64,000 nucleotides of DNA from Brevibacillus brevis (GTDB lineage Bacteria; Bacillota; Bacilli; Brevibacillales; Brevibacillaceae). The stretch's first letter is position 1. Each line of letters starts with the position of its first letter. The DNA lies in the NCBI RefSeq assembly GCF_031583145.1, contig NZ_CP134050.1, forward strand, positions 1,202,501 through 1,266,500, in the 5' to 3' direction. The translations under genes and the position numbers were made by a program. Positions 16,780 through 25,552 of the stretch are shown here, piece after piece. The notes beneath the pieces are model-generated. The model saw only the letters and a program-made list of their open reading frames with translations, was not told the DNA's origin and searched no databases.

Positions 16780-18135
16780 ATGAGAGTTTTGAATGCAAGC
16801 CAAATGGTTGACCGTTCGCGGTTCAACGCCTTTCATGTGGCACTCATTGTCTGGGGCTTTATCATTATCATGTTCGATGGGTACGATATCGTGATTTACG
16901 GCTCGGTCGTTCCTGTATTGATGAAGGAGTGGTCGCTGTCGTCCGTCGCCACGGGTGCGATCGGCAGCTACGCCACCCTGGGGACGGCCATCGGGGCGTT
17001 TGCCTTTGGGTACCTGGCAGATAAGATCGGCAGGAAAAAAGTGATTTTGATCTGCGTCGTACTGTTTAGCATTTGCATCCCGTTGGCAGGCTTGATGGTG
17101 GATCCGGTGCTGTTTGCCATCTGCCGGATCATCGCCGGTTTCGGGCTCGGCGGCGTGATGCCCAACATTATCGCCCTCACAACCGAATATGCGCCCAAAG
17201 CTTCCAGAGCGGCGATCGTCTCCTTCGTATTTTGCGGATATTCAGTCGGGGGGATACTGGCGGGGCTGGTCAGCAGGGCCATTCTGCCGGACCTGGGCTG
17301 GCGGCCGATTTTCTGGATCGCAGCAATCCCGTTGCTCTTGCTGCCGTTTCTGCTCAAGTCATTGCCGGAAAGCTACGGTCAACTGCTCCGAAAGGGAGAG
17401 CATAGGCAAGTCGGACAAATCCTCGGCAGAGTAAATCCGGAATACCGGCCGGAGGAACAGGATACGTTTGAGATCGGCTCGGAAGCCAAGGAAGCTAAGC
17501 CTTCCTTTGGAAAGCTGTTTGAAAACAATCGCCGCCTCAGCACAGTAATGTTTTGGTTTGCATGCTTCAGCTGCTTTGTCCTCATTTCTTCGTTAAACAC
17601 CTGGCTGCCCAAGCTGATGATGGAAACGGGGTATGACCTTCGTTCCAGCTTGACGTTTGTGATGGTACTGAATGCGGGCGCCATTTTGGGAACCATCGTC
17701 TTCGGAAGGTTAACCGACAAGCAAGGGTTCAAAAAGATTCTGATTCCCCTTTACGTTTTTGGCGCTGTGGCCCTCAGCGCCATCGGCCTCAAAACGAATC
17801 TGTGGATCGCTTACATCCTGATTGCCATTGTAGGGGCAGCGTCGATTGGCTTGCAGAATCTGCTCAATGCCTACGTCTCCCAGTACTATCCGGCAGAGAT
17901 CCGCTCTACTGCAGTAGGGGTGTACACAGCCTTTGGAAGAATCGGGGGGATCGTCGCTCCGATGCTGGTAGGCATACTGCTTTCCATGAGCTTGTCACCG
18001 CAAATGAATCTGGTTGTTCTCTCCTTTTCAGGTGTCATCGGCGCGATTGCCATCCTTCTGGTCAAGGAACAGCACGGGCATTCGAAAATGCGATTACCGG
18101 AAGAGGTCGGTATCCAACCCAAGGTGCACACGTAA
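16780..18135 (+). CDS. MFS aromatic acid:H+ symporter
   Basis: A 451-residue, 12-helix major facilitator of the aromatic acid:H+ symporter family (relatives of PcaK, BenK and MhbT). The family signatures MFDGYDIVIYGSVVP (first helix) and GYLADKIGRKK (loop 2-3) are clear. It should bring aromatic acids into the cell for the enzymes encoded downstream. GGGAGG precedes ATG 16780. A promoter with a cre box lies upstream and a terminator separates it from the enzyme operon, so it is a separate unit. Confidence 0.88.
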   Translation: MRVLNASQMVDRSRFNAFHVALIVWGFIIIMFDGYDIVIYGSVVPVLMKEWSLSSVATGAIGSYATLGTAIGAFAFGYLADKIGRKKVILICVVLFSICIPLAGLMVDPVLFAICRIIAGFGLGGVMPNIIALTTEYAPKASRAAIVSFVFCGYSVGGILAGLVSRAILPDLGWRPIFWIAAIPLLLLPFLLKSLPESYGQLLRKGEHRQVGQILGRVNPEYRPEEQDTFEIGSEAKEAKPSFGKLFENNRRLSTVMFWFACFSCFVLISSLNTWLPKLMMETGYDLRSSLTFVMVLNAGAILGTIVFGRLTDKQGFKKILIPLYVFGAVALSAIGLKTNLWIAYILIAIVGAASIGLQNLLNAYVSQYYPAEIRSTAVGVYTAFGRIGGIVAPMLVGILLSMSLSPQMNLVVLSFSGVIGAIAILLVKEQHGHSKMRLPEEVGIQPKVHT

Positions 18136-18141
18136 GAAAGT

Positions 18142-18178
18142 CGAAGACGGAGAATCCTTACGGGGTTCTTCGTTTTTT
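18142..18178 (+). terminator. Terminator after the transporter gene
   Basis: CGAAGA and TCTTCG enclose a second AGAA-CC/GG-TTCT pairing, followed by TTTTTT. Confidence 0.75.
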
Positions 18179-18237
18179 CATACGGAACCTTTTTTTCCTA
18201 CACGAAGTAGAAGAAAGTTTTTCAGATTCATCTATGG

Positions 18238-18272
18238 TGCAGGTGTTTCCTGCAAATGACGACATCTATAAT
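18238..18272 (+). promoter_or_regulatory. Promoter and palindromic operator of the catabolic operon
   Basis: A perfect -10 TATAAT is at 18267-18272. The expected -35 position (18244-18249, TGTTTC) is poor and is covered by the palindrome TGCAGG-N5-CCTGCA (18238-18254). This arrangement suits a promoter that needs an activator. The PucR-type protein encoded at 27208 is the obvious candidate. Confidence 0.5.
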
Positions 18273-18321
18273 CAGGAATAGACGAACAATTCAAACAAAA
18301 CAAAAGAGGAGGACGAGAATC

Positions 18322-19179
18322 ATGGAAATGGTCACGGTAGGAGTTGTCGGTGCCGGATCAATGGGAAGCGGCATCGCCAATTTGGCAGCGATGTCTGGGT
18401 TCCACGTAATCCTTCAGGATCTGGAAGAGAAGTTTTTGCAGGCGGCAATGGGAAGAATCGATTCGTTCCTGGCCAAAAGCGTGTCGAAAGGCAAAATGTC
18501 GGAAGCCGAGAAGTCAGAGGTCATGGGGAGAATTCAAGTCACCACGGAGCTGGAAGAAATGAAGAGGGCAGATATCGTCATTGAGGCCGTCATTGAAAAC
18601 CTGGAAGTGAAGAAGAGCGTGTTTGCCAGACTGGATGCGATAGTTCCCGATCACGTGATTCTCGCGACGAACACCTCTTCCATGTCGATCACCACGATAG
18701 CGGAAGCCACCAAGCGTCCGGAACGGGTCGCGGGCATGCACTTCTTCAATCCGGCACAAATCATGAAGCTGGTCGAAGTCGTGCGAGGCTTCAAAACCAG
18801 TGATGAAACGGTTGAGGAAATCAAGGCATTTGCCAAACGACTGAACAAAGAGACAGTCGAGGTAAAGAAAGATACGCCCGGATTTATCGTAAACCGGATC
18901 ATGGTGCCGCAGTTTATCGAGGCAATCCGGCTGTTGGAGGAAGGGGTAGCCTCCGCCGAGGACATCGACAAGGCCGTGACGCTCGGGCTGAATTATCCGA
19001 TGGGCCCCTTCACGCTGCAGGATTACGCCGGAGTGGACATCGGTCTGCATGTGATGGATTACTTTTACGAGGAATTCAAGGATAACCGATTCGCCGCACC
19101 GCTGTTGCTTCGCCAGCTTGTACGGGCTGGCCGCCTGGGCAGGAAAACGGGAGCCGGTTTTTACGACTATAACAAGTAG
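18322..19179 (+). CDS. 3-hydroxyacyl-CoA dehydrogenase
   Basis: NAD-dependent oxidation of a 3-hydroxyacyl-CoA to the 3-oxoacyl-CoA. The 285-residue protein is the short, stand-alone form (Hbd/PaaH type) with Rossmann motif GAGSMG at 10-15 and the catalytic His in GMHFFNPA (about residue 139). AGAGGAGG precedes ATG 18322. It is the first gene of a tightly spaced operon that runs to the CoA ligase at 27094. In this context it would oxidise the 3-hydroxyphenylpropanoyl-CoA intermediate of side-chain shortening; that substrate is inferred. Confidence 0.88.
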   Translation: MEMVTVGVVGAGSMGSGIANLAAMSGFHVILQDLEEKFLQAAMGRIDSFLAKSVSKGKMSEAEKSEVMGRIQVTTELEEMKRADIVIEAVIENLEVKKSVFARLDAIVPDHVILATNTSSMSITTIAEATKRPERVAGMHFFNPAQIMKLVEVVRGFKTSDETVEEIKAFAKRLNKETVEVKKDTPGFIVNRIMVPQFIEAIRLLEEGVASAEDIDKAVTLGLNYPMGPFTLQDYAGVDIGLHVMDYFYEEFKDNRFAAPLLLRQLVRAGRLGRKTGAGFYDYNK

Positions 19180-19194
19180 AACAGGGAGGGACGC

Positions 19195-19977
19195 ATGTTG
19201 AAAGCGGAATTTATCTTGTGTGAAATCGAAAACGCAGTAGCGGTTGTCACCATCAATCGTCCGCCAATCAATCCACTGAACACGCAGGTGCTCACGGAGC
19301 TGGCAGAAATCATGGGCGAGCTGGAAGCGAACAGCGAAGTGGGAGCCATTATCCTTACCGGGCAAGGAGAGAAGGCATTCGTAGCGGGAGCAGACATCCA
19401 TCAAATGCTGGAGCTGGATCACATCGGCATGATGGAAATGAACAATGTCTCCCGACAGGCCTTTTCCAAAATCGAAAATTTGTCCAAACCGGTCATAGCG
19501 GCGATCAATGGACTGGCTCTCGGGGGAGGGTGCGAATTGGCATTGGCGTGCGATTTGCGGATCAGCACGGAAAAAGCGAGGTTTGCTTTTCCCGAGATGT
19601 CGCTGGGCATTATTCCGGGAGCCGGGGGAACGCAGCGTCTGCAGAGGCTGGTTGGGCAGACGGTGGCAAAAGAACTTCTTTATTTCGGGGAAATGATCGA
19701 TGCGCAAAGAGCGCTTGACATTCACTTGATCAATAAAGCGGTGCCTGCAGAAGAGCTGTTGTCCACCGCAAAGGAATGGGCGCACAAGCTGGTGCAGAAG
19801 CCGGCTGTCGCACTCCGTATGATGAAAACAGCGGTGAATGCCGGCGCAAGCGTCGACCTGGAAACGGCGCTGACGATTGAAAGCGCTTGCTTCGGCAATG
19901 CCTTTGCCACCCAGGATCGCAAGGAAGGCATGCAAGCCTTCGTGGAAAAAAGAAAGCCTGTATTCACGGGAAGGTAA
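19195..19977 (+). CDS. Enoyl-CoA hydratase (crotonase family)
   Basis: Adds water across the double bond of an enoyl-CoA. The 260-residue product has the oxyanion-hole segments VAGADI and NGLALGGGCELALACD and the catalytic Glu in FPEMSLGIIPGAGGTQR, so it should be an active hydratase. AGGGAGGG precedes ATG 19195. With the dehydrogenase before it and the thiolase at 24351 it makes a complete beta-oxidation cycle for an already unsaturated acyl-CoA such as a hydroxycinnamoyl-CoA. No acyl-CoA dehydrogenase is present in the cluster. Confidence 0.88.
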   Translation: MLKAEFILCEIENAVAVVTINRPPINPLNTQVLTELAEIMGELEANSEVGAIILTGQGEKAFVAGADIHQMLELDHIGMMEMNNVSRQAFSKIENLSKPVIAAINGLALGGGCELALACDLRISTEKARFAFPEMSLGIIPGAGGTQRLQRLVGQTVAKELLYFGEMIDAQRALDIHLINKAVPAEELLSTAKEWAHKLVQKPAVALRMMKTAVNAGASVDLETALTIESACFGNAFATQDRKEGMQAFVEKRKPVFTGR

Positions 19978-19992
19978 CAGGAGGTGTCGAGC

Positions 19993-21225
19993 ATGAGCAT
20001 GGATAACAGCCTGCAGCAGTCACGACCTGTGCTAGTAGTGGGGGCGGGCCCGATTGGCTTGACGGCCGCACTTGCTCTGAGAAGCCTGGGAATACCGGCA
20101 ACCGTTTTGGAAGCGGAGCCGATGGGACGGATGCGGCCGGGAAGCCGAGCCATTTATTTTCACAAGGCAACGCTTGCGCACATGGAAGAAATCAGTCCCG
20201 GTTTGGGGCATGCGTATGCGAAAAACGGGATTGTCTGGCCGGTAAAACGAACGTTGTTTGGCGGCAAAGAGGTGTATGTCAAGCATTATCCGGCACCGAA
20301 TCCGGAAGACTTGCCTCCGTTTGCCAGCCTGCCTCAGGTGGAGGCGGAGCGGCTTTTGTACGACGCATGTCTGAATGCGGGCGTAGAGTTTGTCTGGGAC
20401 TCCCCTGTCGCAGACGTAAAGGCGGACGAAAAGGGCGTTACCGTGACGACGGAAAGGGGAACCCATTGGACTTGTGATTACGTGATCGGTGCTGATGGAG
20501 CGCGGTCTACCGTTCGAAAAGCAGTTGGGATCGAATTTGAAGGGCCACGGTCCAACGACTTTTTTCTCGTCGTGGATGTGATGGAGGATCCCGAACAGCC
20601 TCTGCCATTGGAGCGTGTGTTTCATTACAAGCATCCTGCAATGGGGGGACGAAACGTATTGTTCGTGCCGTTCGCAGGGGGATGGCGGGTTGATTTGCAG
20701 CTCCTGGAGGGGGACGATCCCGAAGAGTTCGGTGGGGTGGAAGGCGTACGGAAATGGCTGCCTAAGGTCATGGACGAAAAATATGCGGACCGGATCAGCT
20801 GGGTCTCCACGTACCAGTTTCATCAGGTGGTGGCAAAATCCTTTACGGATACCTCCTGCCGCGTCTTGCTCGCGGGCGAAGCAGCCCACCTGTTTGCCCC
20901 GTTCGGTGCGCGCGGGATGAATTCGGGTGTACCGGATGCCATTTTGGCGGCGCGGGCGATACGTACAGCGCTGCATGCGCCTGATCCCGAAACGGCGAGG
21001 CAGGCGATTCTGGAAGCGGCAGAAGAAAGGCGAATCGCGGCACAGTACAACCGGGATTGCGCGGGGATTGCTCTGGAGCATATTCAAGGAAGCTCACCGG
21101 CCATGAGCATGAAACGGGAGGTCGCTGCCTCCTTGTCATCCATCCTGCCTCGTTTGGGGCGTTGGCTCGACGAAGGCCCCTATGGTCCCAAATCTGGTCC
21201 TCCTCAGTTAACCACCAAATACTGA
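19993..21225 (+). CDS. FAD-dependent aromatic monooxygenase, probably acting on a hydroxybenzoyl-CoA
   Basis: A 410-residue class A flavoprotein hydroxylase. It has GAGPIG at 17-22 with E40 for FAD, the DG motif YVIGADGARSTVRK near residue 170, and a second FAD motif reading AGEAAHLFAPFGARGMNSG (Glu where GDAAH is usual). ATG 19993 follows AGGAGGT. The neighbours (CoA ligase, hotdog thioesterase, gentisate dioxygenase) suggest it makes gentisyl-CoA. Two precedents exist: 4-hydroxybenzoyl-CoA 1-hydroxylase, which causes an NIH shift of the carboxyl-CoA group (PhgB of Brevibacillus), and salicylyl-CoA 5-hydroxylase (SdgC of Streptomyces). Which of these applies cannot be decided from the sequence. 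Confidence 0.8.
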   Translation: MSMDNSLQQSRPVLVVGAGPIGLTAALALRSLGIPATVLEAEPMGRMRPGSRAIYFHKATLAHMEEISPGLGHAYAKNGIVWPVKRTLFGGKEVYVKHYPAPNPEDLPPFASLPQVEAERLLYDACLNAGVEFVWDSPVADVKADEKGVTVTTERGTHWTCDYVIGADGARSTVRKAVGIEFEGPRSNDFFLVVDVMEDPEQPLPLERVFHYKHPAMGGRNVLFVPFAGGWRVDLQLLEGDDPEEFGGVEGVRKWLPKVMDEKYADRISWVSTYQFHQVVAKSFTDTSCRVLLAGEAAHLFAPFGARGMNSGVPDAILAARAIRTALHAPDPETARQAILEAAEERRIAAQYNRDCAGIALEHIQGSSPAMSMKREVAASLSSILPRLGRWLDEGPYGPKSGPPQLTTKY

Positions 21226-21265
21226 GATGCTTACAGAAAGAAACTCAACCATGGAGGAAGAAACC

Positions 21266-21706
21266 ATGAACCCCATTCAGTATCAATTCCGCGTGCGATG
21301 GGGAGAAACGGATGCTGCCGGTATCGTCTACTACCCCAATTTTTACAAATGGATGGATGAAGCTTCCCATCATTTCTTTCACGAAATCGGCTTTTCTTTT
21401 GGCCATCTCTTTTCCGAGGAAAAGGCAGGAATGCCGCTCCTTGAGGCCCTGTGCAAATTCAAATCGCCCCTCATGCACGAAGACGAGGTATGCGTCCGCT
21501 CCACCATCATCAGCCTGAAGGACAAGGTATTCACCATCGAACATGAATTCCGCAGGATGGATGAAGTGGTTGCAAGCGGCTATGAGACCCGGGCCTGGGC
21601 CGACTTCTCGAACGGAAAGCCAAAGGCAGTATCGATTCCGGATGATATTCGCCGAGCGCTTGCGAATAGGCGAAAAAAAGATGATCCAAACGAGGAACAT
21701 GTATAG
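21266..21706 (+). CDS. Hotdog-fold acyl-CoA thioesterase, probably gentisyl-CoA thioesterase
   Basis: A 146-residue protein of the 4-hydroxybenzoyl-CoA thioesterase/YbgC family. The signature RWGETDAAGIVYYPNFYKW carries the catalytic Asp (D16). ATG 21266 has GGAGGAAG a few bases upstream; starts at 21227 and 21254 are less likely. In this operon its expected job is to release gentisate from gentisyl-CoA after ring hydroxylation, as PhgC does in the described 4-hydroxybenzoate route; this is inferred from position. Confidence 0.85.
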   Translation: MNPIQYQFRVRWGETDAAGIVYYPNFYKWMDEASHHFFHEIGFSFGHLFSEEKAGMPLLEALCKFKSPLMHEDEVCVRSTIISLKDKVFTIEHEFRRMDEVVASGYETRAWADFSNGKPKAVSIPDDIRRALANRRKKDDPNEEHV

Positions 21707-21717
21707 GAGGGTTTTTG

Positions 21718-22305
21718 ATGACAGCTCCCTCATATCTGCCCGCTGATGTTGGGTACGGTCCGAATACAGACAACGTAGTTGATCTCATGACGAGAATGTC
21801 GCAAACGGATTGGTTTTCAACGGGAGGAAGCAGCACGGGGCGGGCAGCAGCGGAACAGGCCTTGCGGGAAAGCACGAACCGCTTCGGAATCGACGAGTAT
21901 CGGATCCAGTGGCTCGGGAAAGACCAGCTCCCGCCGTATTTGGAAGGGATGAGATTGGAAACCAGCCCGCTCTGGCAGCGGATCCATGACCTTCCCGACC
22001 GGATCTGGGAGAAAGCAGAAGAGATCGGCAGACTGCCAAACCTGTCCGCCCTCGTGGAGCGGATTCCCGAGCAGCTTTTCCATCAATCCTTTGACGGGGC
22101 GTTCCGTGAGTTTGGCTCACAAGGTACAGCGATTGTGCAAACGGCTGTCTGCACGGTCATGTATCTGCTGGGCTTGGCCTGCGCCTGGGAGATGCTAGCG
22201 GACGTGGACGGCTGGGGAACCAATCCATATGAGCCGTTTCTTCAGGTGTTTGAAACGGGGCACTGGCCGCTGGGATTGTTTGATGGCGTGTTCTACTTGA
22301 TCTAG
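21718..22305 (+). CDS. Unrecognised 195-residue protein of the gentisate cluster
   Basis: No family is recognised. The protein is soluble and acidic, with a GGSSTGRAAAEQAL segment near residue 40, many Trp and aromatic residues in the middle, and a moderately hydrophobic stretch TAVCTVMYLLGLACAW with two Cys near residue 145. AGGAGGG at 21706-21712 supports ATG 21718. It lies between the thioesterase and gentisate dioxygenase in the same operon, so a role in this pathway is likely: an isomerase, an accessory subunit or a sensor are all possible. It does not resemble DinB-type or glutathione-dependent maleylpyruvate isomerases by eye. Confidence 0.7.
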   Translation: MTAPSYLPADVGYGPNTDNVVDLMTRMSQTDWFSTGGSSTGRAAAEQALRESTNRFGIDEYRIQWLGKDQLPPYLEGMRLETSPLWQRIHDLPDRIWEKAEEIGRLPNLSALVERIPEQLFHQSFDGAFREFGSQGTAIVQTAVCTVMYLLGLACAWEMLADVDGWGTNPYEPFLQVFETGHWPLGLFDGVFYLI

Positions 22306-22351
22306 CTGTTTTGAATAATAAGACGACCTGTCAAAGGAGGAGTGCATAGAT

Positions 22352-23461
22352 ATGAGCACATCGGAAGCGAAAGAAGCGTTGCGCTTATTTGCAGACAAGC
22401 TGGCCGGCAATCATCTGGGGCCGTTGTGGGACAACATTGGAGAGATGGTCACGCCGCAGCCGTCGAATGGCGTCATTCCCTATTTGTGGAAGTGGCAGAC
22501 GATCCGCAATTATTTGCTGGAGGCCGGCTCACTATTGTCCCTCGGACGGGCAAGCGAGCGGCGGGTGATCTATTTGCAAAACCCTTCCCTCCTGAAAGAA
22601 GGAAAAATCGGATACGCCACCAATACGTTGTACGCAGGTGTCCAGCTGCTGCTGCCGGGTGAGATCGCCCCGTCGCATCGCCACTCGCAAGCAGCCATCC
22701 GTTTTATCATCGAGGGAGAAGGCGGGGCCTATACCACAGTGGACGGAGAGAAAACCTATATGCGGCGGGGCGATTTGATCTTAACCCCGCCGTGGACCTG
22801 GCACGATCACGGCCATGAAGGGACAGAGCCTGTTTTCTGGATGGACGGACTGGATGTAGGATTGGTCAAAACGTTGACCGGTTCGTTTTTTGAGCCTTAC
22901 CATGAAGACACCTATCCGGTGACCGGAGAGCCGGATCGTTCCGTTCTTCGCTATGCAAGCGGGGTGAGAGCCATTTCGGAGCGAAAAAAATACGGCTATC
23001 CGTCCCCTTTGATTAACTACAAATGGTCGAATATTCGAAAAACGATAGACGATTTGAGCAAGCTTGAGCCTGATCCATACGATGGTTACGCGGTCGATTA
23101 TATCAATCCGACGACAGGGGGTTCTGCCGATGCGAGATTAGGGACGTCCATGCAAAAGCTGCCTCCCGCTTTTCGCACGCGTGGCCATCGCCATGTGCAC
23201 AGCGTCGTTTATCACGTGCTGGAAGGCACAGGGTACTCCGTCATCAACGGACAAAAATTCGAGTGGTCTTCCGGCGATTTCTTCGTGGTGCCGCCATGGA
23301 GCTGGCATGAGCATCACAACGTCGGCGAGAGCGACTCGTTCCTGTTCTCGCTGAATGACCGGCCGGTAATGGAGCTGCTGGGGCTGGAAAAAGAGGAGGC
23401 CCTGCAAGAAAACGGCGGAAATCAACAGATCGTAAGCGTATTTGAACCCATCACGCTCTAA
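22352..23461 (+). CDS. Gentisate 1,2-dioxygenase
   Basis: Fe(II)-dependent ring cleavage of gentisate to maleylpyruvate. The 369-residue protein is a bicupin with the family's normal length. The iron ligands in the first cupin are seen as HRH (H109, H111) and H151 (PPWTWHDHG). The second cupin keeps HRHVHSVVYHVLEG and PPWSWHEHH. AAAGGAGG precedes ATG 22352. This is the anchor that identifies the pathway as gentisate catabolism. Confidence 0.93.
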   Translation: MSTSEAKEALRLFADKLAGNHLGPLWDNIGEMVTPQPSNGVIPYLWKWQTIRNYLLEAGSLLSLGRASERRVIYLQNPSLLKEGKIGYATNTLYAGVQLLLPGEIAPSHRHSQAAIRFIIEGEGGAYTTVDGEKTYMRRGDLILTPPWTWHDHGHEGTEPVFWMDGLDVGLVKTLTGSFFEPYHEDTYPVTGEPDRSVLRYASGVRAISERKKYGYPSPLINYKWSNIRKTIDDLSKLEPDPYDGYAVDYINPTTGGSADARLGTSMQKLPPAFRTRGHRHVHSVVYHVLEGTGYSVINGQKFEWSSGDFFVVPPWSWHEHHNVGESDSFLFSLNDRPVMELLGLEKEEALQENGGNQQIVSVFEPITL

Positions 23462-23488
23462 CGCTTATCAGGCAAGGGGAGGAAAACG

Positions 23489-24361
23489 ATGAAATTCGCA
23501 TTGTTCAACGACTTTCAGCTGGGTGTGGTGATCGAAGACAAAATTTATGAGATCGGGGAGTTGATAGCCGACGGAAAGCCGGCCCATTTCTGCCCGATGG
23601 TAGACTTGATTCATCGCTATGAGCACTTCAAGGAGGCGATTGAAAAGCACGTTTTGAACATGCCTTCTCACTCGCTCGACGATGTACGCCTGCGCCATCC
23701 TGTATCCCGTCCGGGAAAAATTGTCGCGGCTCCGGTCAACTACATCGCGCACCAAAAGGAAATGAAGGAAGAAAATACGGCACGCGGTTTGGGTTTTTTT
23801 CTCAAGGCGAATACATCGTTGATCGGACCGGGGGACTCGATCGTGCTGCCGGCGAGCAAAGCGGGGCGACGGTTCGACCATGAGCTGGAGCTGGCTTTCG
23901 TCATCGGAAAAACGGCAAAAAACGTAAAAGCGGAAGATGCCTATGACTATATCTTCGGGTACACGGGGCTGAATGACGTGACACTGCGTCCGAATGAGCA
24001 AAACGAAGAAGAAAGATGCCTGCGGAAATCCTTCGATACCTTTACACCGATGGGACCGTGGATTGTCACGCCGGAAGAGATCAAGGACCCGCAGCGGCTG
24101 GATATGGTGCTGACTGTGAACGGGGAAGAAAGACAAAAGGTGAATGGCAAAGACATGATTTGCGGCATTGCGGAGTTGGTCGAGATTTTTTCGCATGTCA
24201 TGACCTTGGAGCCGGGTGACATCATCGCGACGGGGACGCCGGAGGGGGTCGCCCCGATCAAACAGGGCGATGTCGTCACGATTGCCATCGATCAAATCGG
24301 ATCGTTTTCCAATCCGGTCGTGTCTGAGCGTGTGAAAGGGGAAATGCGTCATGACGGGTAA
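23489..24361 (+). CDS. Fumarylacetoacetate hydrolase family protein (fumarylpyruvate/maleylpyruvate hydrolase)
   Basis: A 290-residue FAH-fold hydrolase with the metal-binding E-x-E in DHELELAFVIGK, the catalytic loop around GYTGLNDVT and the C-terminal motif GDIIATGTPEGVAP. After gentisate cleavage this enzyme type hydrolyses fumarylpyruvate to fumarate and pyruvate, or maleylpyruvate directly. No isomerase gene is recognised here, so the second option must be considered. GGGAGG precedes the start. The end overlaps the thiolase gene by 11 bases. Confidence 0.85.
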   Translation: MKFALFNDFQLGVVIEDKIYEIGELIADGKPAHFCPMVDLIHRYEHFKEAIEKHVLNMPSHSLDDVRLRHPVSRPGKIVAAPVNYIAHQKEMKEENTARGLGFFLKANTSLIGPGDSIVLPASKAGRRFDHELELAFVIGKTAKNVKAEDAYDYIFGYTGLNDVTLRPNEQNEEERCLRKSFDTFTPMGPWIVTPEEIKDPQRLDMVLTVNGEERQKVNGKDMICGIAELVEIFSHVMTLEPGDIIATGTPEGVAPIKQGDVVTIAIDQIGSFSNPVVSERVKGEMRHDG

Positions 24362-25535
24362 AGAAATCGTGGTTCTGGATGGAGCCCGTACGGCATTTGC
24401 CAAATTCGGGGGCTCCTTCAAAGACATTTCCGCCATCGAGCTGGGAGTGCTCGCGGCAAAAGAAGCCATGGCACGCTCCAGGGTTGACCCGGAAGAGATT
24501 GATCAAGTGATCTTTGGCAATGTCATCCAGTCGAGTCCGGATGCCGTTTTAGCCGCACGCCATGTCGGCCTGAAAGCGGGAGTGCCCCTGGAAGTGCCTG
24601 CATTGACAGTCAACCGCTTATGCGGTTCCGGCCTGGAAGCGGTCACCCAAGCGGCGCGGATGATCATGACAGGTGAGTCCGAGGTTGCTTTGGCGGGCGG
24701 AACAGAAAATATGAGCCAGATTCCGCATGTCATTCGGGGAGCCCGCTGGGGAATCCCGTTGTTTGAAAATCCAATGAGAGATTACCTGTATGAAGCGCTG
24801 TACGACACGCATGGAGAATGCTTTATGACCACGACGGCTGAAAATCTGGCTGAGCTTCACGGATTCACCCGAGAGGAGCTGGACCGGCACGCTTTGTCCA
24901 GTCATGAGAAAGCGTTGAAAGCCATCGAAAAAGGCTACTTCCGGGAAGAGATCGTCCCGGTGACGGTTCACGAACGAAAGGAAAGCAGAGTAGTCGACAC
25001 GGATGAGCATCCGCGGAAAACAAGCTTGGAGAAGCTGTCTGCGCTAGCGGCGTCCAAGTTCAAAAGAGACGGCCTTGTCACGCCCGGAAACTCGAGCGGA
25101 ATCAACGATGGCGCAGCGGCGCTCGTCGTCACGTCTGCCGATTACGCGCAGAAACGCGGATGGCGTCCAATCGGCCGGCTTGTCTCCTGGGCAGTTGCCG
25201 GTGTGGAGCCTACATTGATGGGGATTGGTCCTGTTCCCGCAATCAGGGAGGCGCTGCGGAAGGCTGGGATGTCAATCGCCGATCTCGATTTGGTCGAGAT
25301 AAACGAAGCCTTCTCGGCGCAGTATCTGGCCTGTCAAAAGGAGCTGGATTTTGACCCTGCGATCGGCAATGTAAACGGCGGCGCTGTCGCTTTGGGGCAC
25401 CCTTTGGCTGCCTCGGGAGCACGAATCTCTTTGTCGCTCTTATATGAATTGGGCCGAAGAGGGAAAAAATACGGTGCTTCCGCGCTGTGCATTGGTGGAG
25501 GTCAGGGCATTGCAGCTGTATGGGAAAGACTGTAG
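24351..25535 (+). CDS. Thiolase (acetyl-CoA acyltransferase)
   Basis: Cleaves a 3-oxoacyl-CoA with CoA to acetyl-CoA and a shortened acyl-CoA. The 394-residue protein has the nucleophilic Cys in VNRLCGSGLEAV (about residue 89), the His in GGAVALGHPLAASGAR and the second Cys in LCIGGGQG. ATG 24351 lies inside the 3' end of the preceding gene, which suggests translational coupling. Gentisate breakdown itself does not need a thiolase, so its presence argues that a side chain is shortened before ring attack. Confidence 0.9.
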   Translation: MTGKEIVVLDGARTAFAKFGGSFKDISAIELGVLAAKEAMARSRVDPEEIDQVIFGNVIQSSPDAVLAARHVGLKAGVPLEVPALTVNRLCGSGLEAVTQAARMIMTGESEVALAGGTENMSQIPHVIRGARWGIPLFENPMRDYLYEALYDTHGECFMTTTAENLAELHGFTREELDRHALSSHEKALKAIEKGYFREEIVPVTVHERKESRVVDTDEHPRKTSLEKLSALAASKFKRDGLVTPGNSSGINDGAAALVVTSADYAQKRGWRPIGRLVSWAVAGVEPTLMGIGPVPAIREALRKAGMSIADLDLVEINEAFSAQYLACQKELDFDPAIGNVNGGAVALGHPLAASGARISLSLLYELGRRGKKYGASALCIGGGQGIAAVWERL

Positions 25536-25552
25536 AAAGGGGTACCCGGAAA

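Noticed and set aside
18514-19935. 473-codon minus-strand ORF across the dehydrogenase and hydratase genes.
   Set aside because: It spans two clear genes and their gap and is rich in His, Arg and Gln, as antisense frames usually are.
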